The notes under the pieces were generated by a model. The model did no database searches. It had not been told where the DNA came from and worked only from the letters and a program-made list of their open reading frames with translations. Made by a program: the position numbers and the translations under genes. This document shows, one piece after another, positions 7,346 through 12,137 of a DNA stretch of 12,137 nucleotides; positions within the stretch are counted from its first letter, which is position 1, and each line of letters begins with the position of its first letter. The DNA lies in NCBI GenBank assembly GCA_028868455.1, contig JAGWUK010000034.1:1-12137 (forward strand), written 5' to 3'. This DNA is from Burkholderiales bacterium. GTDB taxonomy: Bacteria > Pseudomonadota > Gammaproteobacteria > Burkholderiales > Burkholderiaceae_D.

Positions 7346-8008
7346 ACTGTCGCTGCTATGGTCGCCGCCAGAAAAGTCGCTGGCGTCATGGTGACTATTA
7401 CTGAAATTATGGGCGACGTCGCTGTTGCTTGCATCGAAAAAATCGCCAGCGCAATACACTGTACCGTCATCGTTTTTGCGTAAGGCGCGGCAATCGGTGT
7501 CATAGCGAAAGCCATTCTCGATATCCCATTTTGCGTCCAGCGCAAACAACAATGGCAAGCGGGTGGCGCGACGTGGATTAATGTTTTCTTCGAGACAAGC
7601 GAACCACCAGGTCCGGCGCAAACCATCATTATTGCGCTGGCTATGACCGAGCACGGCGGCTGGCGTGTGGTGCAGGTAGCGGCCAAATGCCTTTTTGCAG
7701 AAAGCGTCATAATTTTTTGTATAAAGAATGAACTCGTGCCACAAGTCGTCAACCACCTGCGATGGCATGGAGATATGCCGGTATCCGGATTTCAGATAGA
7801 CCAGAAAAAATTGTCGTAACGCACGGGCCACCAATTGCTGATCTTTTAATGACAGCTCTGGACGGCGCTGATGAAGTCTCTGCAATAACCCTGGCGGAAA
7901 CATATAGCGACGGATGTATTCGGCGCGCGCCATGTTGCGCCAACGCCAACTGAAGTACAACAAACTGCAAAATAATGTTAACGCGATACCGATGAGCAAC
8001 ATTGTCAT
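7277..8008 (-). CDS. Membrane-anchored protein with a Gly/Cys-rich tail
   Basis: Predicted 243-aa protein of unknown function. Seen, numbered from the ATG at 8008: one hydrophobic segment near the N-terminus (about 3-21), followed by basic residues; a helical domain with a conserved-looking block around VDDLWHEFILYTKNYDAFC (86-104) and FGRYLHHTP (108-116), which I associate with the glycine-rich-domain/GRDP-like family; then a His/Asp/Ser-rich stretch and a tail built of GGCS repeats (four Cys, ending CSSD). The start is uncertain: candidate ATGs at 8026, 8008 and 8002 all keep the membrane segment, and AGAG at 8011-8014 best suits 8002. The frame is open to a TTG at 8155, but that extension shows nothing protein-like. 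His and Cys clusters suggest metal or haem binding, which is speculation. Its last 69 bp overlap the GlxA gene antisense. Confidence 0.7.
   Translation of the reverse strand: MTMLLIGIALTLFCSLLYFSWRWRNMARAEYIRRYMFPPGLLQRLHQRRPELSLKDQQLVARALRQFFLVYLKSGYRHISMPSQVVDDLWHEFILYTKNYDAFCKKAFGRYLHHTPAAVLGHSQRNNDGLRRTWWFACLEENINPRRATRLPLLFALDAKWDIENGFRYDTDCRALRKNDDGTVYCAGDFFDASNSDVAHNFSNSHHDASDFSGGDHSSDSSGGGHGCSGGCSGGCSGGCSSD
7286..7333. repeat. Four-copy degenerate 12-bp tandem repeat coding on both strands
   Basis: Units at 7286-7297, 7298-7309, 7310-7321 and 7322-7333, consensus GCTACAGCCACC with two to four changes per copy. The plus strand reads Ala-Thr-Ala-Thr-like codons in the regulator tail. 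The minus strand reads Gly-Gly-Cys-Ser in the opposing protein. The two reading frames are codon-aligned, so each codon of one gene is the exact reverse complement of a codon of the other. A repeat length divisible by three lets copy number change without a frameshift in either gene. Confidence 0.75.
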
Positions 8009-8198
8009 AGCTCTACACGCTTTCATAGAATAGGAAGCAGGAAATTTATTGCGACACAACAAGCTTTTCGCTCCGGTAATTTTGGCATAGTATGGAAACA
8101 AGTCAGCGCCAAAATAAATGGATGGGCAAGCATGGTGACCGTGACTTGTTGCCAAACTGAAGCGATATACCAGATTTTCTCTTGCCTGTAGTCTGTTA

Positions 8199-8223
8199 GG
8201 TTTATTTTATAAACCGTTTTTTT
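8199..8223 (+). terminator. Terminator-like hairpin with T7 tract in the leader of the MCP gene
   Basis: GGTTTAT (8199-8205), a TTT loop, ATAAACC (8209-8215), then G and seven T. The stem is short and AT-rich but perfect. It lies 44 bp before the MCP start and about 190 bp from the start of the divergent gene, where no plus-strand gene needs terminating. It could be a leader attenuator, the end of a small RNA, or just an AT-rich promoter region (TTTTAT at 8205-8210 resembles a -10 box). Confidence as a true terminator is low. Confidence 0.35.
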
Positions 8224-8266
8224 CTATTTATTTCAAGTCAAAAATACCTTTACAGGGAGAATCACC

Positions 8267-9937
8267 ATGAATTTGCGTCAACTGCGCATAGGTACCCGAC
8301 TTGCCGTGGGCTTTGGTGTGATACTGGCCACGTTAATTCTGATCCTCACTATCGACAGCATTTTCAGCGCTCGTAACCGGCACCAAATGGTTGCTGGCTT
8401 AGAATTCTCGAATAATAAAACAGCGCTGGCCGTGACCATGCAAAGCGCCATGCTGGAAGGTGGCCTGGCTACCCGCAATATCGGCTTGCAAAGCGATCTG
8501 GGCGAAATTGATAAACAAAAACTGATCGTAAAAAAAGAACGCGCCCGATTCATTGATGCACAAACCAAACTGATTGCCCTCGGCCTCACTGACGAAGAAA
8601 AGAAAATCCTCGATACCGTCACTGATCTGGATAAACAGATTGATGCGCCAACCAAAGAAGCCATGCGCATGCTGGTGAACTTTAACGGTGAAGAAGCAGT
8701 AAAAGTCATCGCGACCAAAATCGATCCCTTGCAGCAAAAAGCCTTAGTTGAAATCCGTAAATTAGTCGATGCACGGCATCATGCCGCACAAGGATTGTCA
8801 GACATCCTTGAAAGCAAAGGCAAACAATTAACCATGACCCTGTTTGCCATAGGTGCAGCGATCCTGGTAATGGGCGCCATATTTTCCATCTTCCTGACAC
8901 GCAGCATCACCACGCCGCTACGCGATGCGGTTGAAATCGCTAAACGTGTTGCCGCTGGTGAATTGTCGTTCCGCGAAATCACGCATGGCAAAGATGAAAT
9001 CAGCGAGTTACTGAATGCGCTCAAAGAGATGAACGACAATCTGTACAACATCGTCAGCGAAGTCAGACAAGGCACCGATGCCATTGCCATAGCGGCCAGC
9101 GAAATTTCCACCGGCAACGCCGATTTGTCTTCCCGGACAGAAACACAAGCCGGCGCACTGGAAGAAACCGCCAGCTCCATGGAAGAAATCACCGCAACAG
9201 TCCGGCACAATGCGGATAACGCCAGACAAGCCAACGGTCTGGTTACGTCGGCATCGAATTTTGCGATCAAAGGCGGCGACGAAGTCGGTAAAGTTGTGCA
9301 TACCATGACCTCGATTAAAGAAAGCTCTCGCAAAATCGTGGACATCATCAGCGTCATCGACGGCATTGCTTTCCAGACGAATATCCTGGCGCTGAATGCC
9401 GCCGTTGAAGCTGCCAGAGCCGGGGAACAAGGTCGAGGCTTCGCTGTGGTAGCATCCGAGGTTCGCAATCTGGCGCAACGTAGCGCCAGTGCGGCAAAAG
9501 AAATCAAGACACTGATTGGCGACTCGGTCGAGAAAGTGGAAGCTGGCGGCAAGCTGGTGGATGCAGCAGGAAAAACCATGGGCGATATCGTCACATCAGT
9601 GAAACAAGTGGCAGAAATCATGAGCGAGATTACGGCAGCAGGTCAGGAACAAAGCGCCGGAATTGAAGAAGTGAATCGTGCCATTACACAGATGGATGAA
9701 ATGACGCAACAGAATGCAGCACTGGTCGAACAAGCTGCAGCTGCGGCGGAAAGCATGGAAGAGCAGGCTGGCAGTCTGGCGCAGACTGTATCGGCATTCA
9801 AACTCGGAACAGATGCAGGTGCTGTTCGCAGGGTGAGTCCGGTACGGGCGACCGAAACTCCAGCCAGGACCGAGCCTTCAATGATTGCTTCCACAACCGG
9901 AAAAATCATTAAGGCACTCGGCCTGAAAAAGGATTGA
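8267..9937 (+). CDS. Methyl-accepting chemotaxis protein
   Basis: 556-aa inner-membrane chemoreceptor that would control CheA through CheW. Seen: TM1 about 12-33; a periplasmic region about 34-188, all-helical in appearance and matching the four-helix-bundle (4HB_MCP) type; TM2 about 189-211; HAMP about 211-263; then the cytoplasmic signalling coiled coil. Methylation helix 1 contains [18 protein letters not shown], very close to E. coli Tsr/Tar, and the hairpin tip (about 365-395) has [20 protein letters not shown] and [15 protein letters not shown]. The arrangement fits the 36-heptad class. The C-terminus is a Pro/Thr/Arg linker ending in KALGLKKD; there is no NWETF-type CheR/CheB tether. 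Ligand unknown. AGGGAGA at 8254-8260 supports the ATG. An HDOD gene follows 53 bp downstream on the same strand. Confidence 0.95.
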   Translation: MNLRQLRIGTRLAVGFGVILATLILILTIDSIFSARNRHQMVAGLEFSNNKTALAVTMQSAMLEGGLATRNIGLQSDLGEIDKQKLIVKKERARFIDAQTKLIALGLTDEEKKILDTVTDLDKQIDAPTKEAMRMLVNFNGEEAVKVIATKIDPLQQKALVEIRKLVDARHHAAQGLSDILESKGKQLTMTLFAIGAAILVMGAIFSIFLTRSITTPLRDAVEIAKRVAAGELSFREITHGKDEISELLNALKEMNDNLYNIVSEVRQGTDAIAIAASEISTGNADLSSRTETQAGALEETASSMEEITATVRHNADNARQANGLVTSASNFAIKGGDEVGKVVHTMTSIKESSRKIVDIISVIDGIAFQTNILALNAAVEAARAGEQGRGFAVVASEVRNLAQRSASAAKEIKTLIGDSVEKVEAGGKLVDAAGKTMGDIVTSVKQVAEIMSEITAAGQEQSAGIEEVNRAITQMDEMTQQNAALVEQAAAAAESMEEQAGSLAQTVSAFKLGTDAGAVRRVSPVRATETPARTEPSMIASTTGKIIKALGLKKD

Positions 9938-9957
9938 GATGGCCGCTGCAAGGTTTT

Positions 9958-9979
9958 TTTGCCGACCAAAAAAGGCAAA
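9958..9979 (+). terminator. Weak hairpin between the MCP and HDOD genes
   Basis: TTTGCC (9958-9963) and GGCAAA (9974-9979) pair around a 10-nt loop and are followed by TTTAATTTTAT. It could partly terminate the MCP transcript before the HDOD gene, but with three GC pairs and an interrupted T tract it is marginal. Confidence 0.3.
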
Positions 9980-9990
9980 TTTAATTTTAT

Positions 9991-10842
9991 ATGAACAAGT
10001 CGGAAGCACTTAAAAGCATTGTCGCCCAGGCTAATCTGGGAGAACTCGTATTTCCTACCAACGTTAACGCCTCACTCAAAATTCAGGAGGCGTTAGACGA
10101 TCCGGACTGCGGCATAGAAACCGCAGCCAAACTGGTGATGACAGAACCCTTGATGGCGGCGCGCGTTGTCGCCATCGCGAATTCTGTTGCCTATAGCCGT
10201 TTCGGTGGCGGCGTCACAAATATCCGCACGGCGATCACGATATTGGGATTCAATACGCTGCGCTCTGTCATCGCAGCGGTGGTGATGCGTCAACTAAGTC
10301 AGGCGGTCAAAGATCCCGCCATTCGCAGCAAGATGAACCAGTTGTGGCAACATTCAGCACACGTCGCTGCGCTGGCACATCTGCTGGCGCGCAAGGTCAG
10401 TCGCGTCGATGCAGAGACGGCCTTATTTGCCGGCATCGTGCACGAAGTCGGCAGTTTCTATCTGTTGTCACGCGCAGAAGAATTTCCGTCTTTGCTGGAC
10501 GAAACGACGGAAGCGCACGAAACGGACCCGCTCGCAGAATCGAACGAAACCTTCATCGGGCGCACGGTTTTGCATAAACTCATGGTGCCCAAGCGCGTCG
10601 TCAGCGCAATTGAAACACTGTGGTACGGTACCCGCGAAACCCCGCCGGAAACACTGGGATGCACGTTATTGCTGGCGAATGATCTGGCCCCGATTCCGTC
10701 CCCGCTGGACAAACGCTCTGCGGTCGAATTGCAAAATCTAGCAAAGACGACCGATTTTGCCGTTGGTGAAACGAGCTTGCAGAAAATTCTTGAAGAATCA
10801 GCCGAAGAAATTCATTCGCTCACGCATTCTTTGCTTGCGTGA
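9991..10842 (+). CDS. HDOD domain protein
   Basis: 283-aa soluble protein made almost entirely of one HDOD domain (about 15-215), a catalytically silent relative of HD phosphohydrolases found in bacterial signalling proteins. Seen: FPTNVNASLKIQEALDDPDC at the start; the ANSVAYSRFGGGVTNIRTAI loop and ILGFNTLRSVI helix typical of HDOD; and FAGIVHEVGSFYLL near 147-161, where the second metal-binding residue of a true HD pair is Glu rather than Asp, as expected for HDOD. No response-regulator, EAL or GGDEF domain is attached. The ATG has no clear Shine-Dalgarno; it is preceded by AT-rich sequence, so translation may be weak or depend on the upstream gene. Placement directly after a chemoreceptor suggests a role in signalling or motility (inference). 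The stop codon forms the loop of a hairpin. Confidence 0.88.
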   Translation: MNKSEALKSIVAQANLGELVFPTNVNASLKIQEALDDPDCGIETAAKLVMTEPLMAARVVAIANSVAYSRFGGGVTNIRTAITILGFNTLRSVIAAVVMRQLSQAVKDPAIRSKMNQLWQHSAHVAALAHLLARKVSRVDAETALFAGIVHEVGSFYLLSRAEEFPSLLDETTEAHETDPLAESNETFIGRTVLHKLMVPKRVVSAIETLWYGTRETPPETLGCTLLLANDLAPIPSPLDKRSAVELQNLAKTTDFAVGETSLQKILEESAEEIHSLTHSLLA

Positions 10843-10854
10843 CGCAAGCCAAAG
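10829..10854 (+). other. Stem-loop enclosing the HDOD stop codon
   Basis: GCTTGCG (10833-10839), then TGA (the stop codon, 10840-10842) as the loop, then CGCAAGC (10843-10849). The stem extends with CTTTG/CAAAG after one bulged base, giving about 11 pairs. No T tract follows, so it is not a classical intrinsic terminator. It may protect the mRNA 3' end or help Rho-type termination. Confidence 0.5.
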
Positions 10855-11040
10855 CTTGAAAAACGCAATTTGAAAAAAATGTGCATAATGACATGCTCAT
10901 TTTTCTCTTTTGCGGACGTCAGCAAAACCCTCGTGCGACCCCGATACGGCAGGTCAGATACGCCGCTGTACTGCACTTGCTGCGCATTTTTAAGGGTGGG
11001 CGTCCGTCCTTTGTTTTTCGCCTGAAACAGGCTCTATCGA

Positions 11041-11045
11041 AAGGA
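11041..11045 (+). promoter_or_regulatory. Ribosome binding site deciding the MBL-fold hydrolase start
   Basis: AAGGA, then 6 nt and the ATG at 11052. This ATG begins a proper signal peptide. The frame is open back to a GTG at 10881, but the extra 57 residues are Arg-rich and would bury the signal sequence. Confidence 0.7.
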
Positions 11046-11051
11046 AACTCC

Positions 11052-12017
11052 ATGAATATGCCTCGCTTGCTTTGGACAGGTATTTTTTCCGCTGTAACGC
11101 TCTTTGCTGCACCAGTTGCCAGTACATTTGCCGCCGCGCCAATGGCAAAGTTTTCTGCTCCCGGCTTCTATCGCACCATGGTTGGCGACTTTGAAGTGAC
11201 AGTGCTGTCGGACGGCACGGTGGCATTACCTGTGGATAAGCTGCTGACCAATACTACCCCTGAAAAAATCGAAAAAGCGCTGCACAAATATTATTTGCAT
11301 AGCCCGGTCGCCACGTCGGTCAACGGCTTTTTGATCAATACCGGCAACAAGTTAGTGCTGATTGATACCGGCGCAGGCAAATTCTTTGGTCCGACACTGG
11401 GGCGTTTGCCGGCAAATCTGAAAGCTGCTGGCTATGCACCGGAACAGGTCGATGAAATTTATATCACGCACATGCATTCCGATCATATCGGCGGCTTGGT
11501 TGACGGTGACAAAGCAGCGTTTCCGAACGCAATCGTACGCGCAGACCAGCATGATGCCGATACCTGGTTAAGTAAAGCGAATATGGACAAAGCACCGGAA
11601 GATGCCAAAGGCGGATACCAGAACGCGATGACGGCGCTGAATCCGTATATTCAGGCAGGAAAATTTAAGCCGTTCAGCGGTAATACAGAATTGCTGCCAG
11701 GGATTTCTGCCATTGAGACACCTGGCCATACACCGGGTCACAGCATTTATAAAGTCGAAAGTAAAGGACAGACCCTGATGCTTTGGGGCGACCTGATGCA
11801 CGTTGCGTCCGTACAGTTCGACAACCCTGCCGTCACGATCCAGTTCGACAAAGACAGCAAGGAAGCTGCTGTACAGCGCAAGAAAGCCTATGCCGATGCG
11901 GCAGAGCACTCTTACCTCGTTGGTGCCGCGCATCTGTCTTTCCCGGCACTGGGCCATTTGCGTAAAGAAGGCAAGGGTTACGCATGGGTTCCGCTGAATT
12001 ACGAACCGCAACAGTAA
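11052..12017 (+). CDS. Periplasmic MBL-fold hydrolase of the methyl parathion hydrolase / dihydrocoumarin hydrolase lineage
   Basis: 321-aa metallo-beta-lactamase-fold hydrolase with a Sec signal peptide (about 1-28, cleavage near TFA-AAP). Seen: metal site HMHSDH with His140, His142, Asp144 and His145, then His226 in GHTPGH, Asp247 in GDLMHV and His294 in AAHLSFP. These are the seven ligands of methyl parathion hydrolase (MPH; His147, His149, Asp151, His152, His234, Asp255 and His302 there). Alignment from memory runs full length, with identical blocks such as SDGTVALPVDK, FGPTLGRL, EQVDEIYITHMH and AGKFKPFSGNT. The five positions known to separate MPH from its dihydrocoumarin-hydrolase ancestor are all ancestral here: Leu64, no inserted Ser after Ala185, His250, Ile263 and Phe265. 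A lactonase or aryl-esterase activity is therefore more likely than efficient organophosphate hydrolysis; the physiological substrate is unknown. Single gene, with a 209-bp upstream gap and its own hairpin behind it. Confidence 0.9.
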   Translation: MNMPRLLWTGIFSAVTLFAAPVASTFAAAPMAKFSAPGFYRTMVGDFEVTVLSDGTVALPVDKLLTNTTPEKIEKALHKYYLHSPVATSVNGFLINTGNKLVLIDTGAGKFFGPTLGRLPANLKAAGYAPEQVDEIYITHMHSDHIGGLVDGDKAAFPNAIVRADQHDADTWLSKANMDKAPEDAKGGYQNAMTALNPYIQAGKFKPFSGNTELLPGISAIETPGHTPGHSIYKVESKGQTLMLWGDLMHVASVQFDNPAVTIQFDKDSKEAAVQRKKAYADAAEHSYLVGAAHLSFPALGHLRKEGKGYAWVPLNYEPQQ

Positions 12018-12025
12018 TTGACATG

Positions 12026-12069
12026 CCCCGGCAAATCGGACAAAGTGCAGCTTCTGTCCTTTGCCGGGG
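12026..12069 (+). terminator. Long compound hairpin after the MBL hydrolase gene
   Basis: Outer arms CCCCGGCAAA (12026-12035) and TTTGCCGGGG (12060-12069) are a perfect 10-bp pair. After a 2-nt bulge, GGACA (12038-12042) pairs with TGTCC (12055-12059), leaving a 12-nt loop. It begins 8 bp after the stop. Only a weak T run (TCTTA) follows, so termination efficiency is uncertain, but position and strength make a terminator the best reading. A shared terminator with a convergent gene beyond the window is possible. Confidence 0.6.
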
Positions 12070-12137
12070 TCTTACATGCATCCAACGCATAGCTGTCCTG
12101 CATCCATGAATCCAGATCCATTGGCAGACTTCGACTT

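Noticed and set aside
8009..8155. N-terminal extension of the Gly/Cys-tailed protein from a TTG at 8155
   Set aside because: No ribosome site and no protein-like character; the membrane segment starts naturally at ATGs near 8008.
8779..9621. 280-codon open frame on the minus strand inside the MCP gene
   Set aside because: It is antisense to strongly conserved MCP sequence and has no recognisable domain; long shadow frames are common opposite repetitive helical genes.
10870..10889. Promoter with TTGAAA and CATAAT upstream of the MBL hydrolase
   Set aside because: The -10-like box is good, but the two TTGAAA boxes lie 8 and 22 bp away, neither near 17.
10881..11051. 57-residue N-terminal extension of the MBL hydrolase
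   Set aside because: It would start at a GTG without a ribosome site, is Arg-rich, and would bury the signal peptide. AAGGA precedes the ATG at 11052.
12076..12137. Possible start of a plus-strand gene (ATG at 12076 or 12106), or the end of a minus-strand gene
   Set aside because: Only about 60 bases are visible. The ATG lies 7 bp after a strong hairpin, and minus-strand frames through the same bases are also open (one stops just before the hairpin, as a convergent gene would), so no direction can be supported.

Overview
The window reads as ordinary chromosome of a betaproteobacterium, most likely order Burkholderiales and family Oxalobacteraceae (Herminiimonas/Undibacterium/Herbaspirillum type). 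This is inferred from the protein flavour, the moderate GC content and the mix of fatty-acid, GlxA-type regulatory, chemotaxis and HDOD genes; no rRNA or other marker is present to prove it. I see no insertion sequence, phage, tRNA, CRISPR array or plasmid gene.

Layout, left to right: (1) the 3' part of a DltE-like short-chain dehydrogenase (+), facing a YgiD-type extradiol dioxygenase (-) across a 20-bp perfect inverted repeat that looks like a two-way terminator. (2) A small DUF2721 membrane protein (+), facing a PKD/Ig-like repeat lipoprotein (-). (3) Divergent from the lipoprotein, an AMP-forming acyl-CoA synthetase (+). It converges on a two-gene minus-strand operon of hotdog (PaaI-type) thioesterases joined by a TGATG stop/start overlap. 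(4) Divergent from the thioesterases, a GlxA-family AraC regulator (+). Its 3' end overlaps by 69 bp, antisense, the 3' end of a membrane-anchored Gly/Cys-tailed protein (-). A 12-bp repeat gives both proteins low-complexity tails. (5) A methyl-accepting chemotaxis protein followed at once by an HDOD protein (both +), a probable signalling pair. (6) A periplasmic metallo-beta-lactamase-fold hydrolase (+), closely related to methyl parathion hydrolase (MPH), followed by a long compound hairpin.

How the genes may work together: the acyl-CoA synthetase and the two thioesterases have opposite activities on acyl-CoA thioesters, and the GlxA regulator shares their divergent promoter region, so it is the obvious candidate local regulator (inference). 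The MCP and HDOD genes probably share a transcript. The other genes look independent.

The most notable observation is the last gene. It aligns along its whole length with MPH as I remember that sequence. At all five positions reported to separate MPH from its dihydrocoumarin-hydrolase ancestor, it carries the ancestral state. It is therefore better called a lactonase of the MPH/DHCH lineage than an organophosphate hydrolase. Second is the codon-in-register antisense repeat overlap at 7277-7345. I did not find a clearly new multi-gene system.
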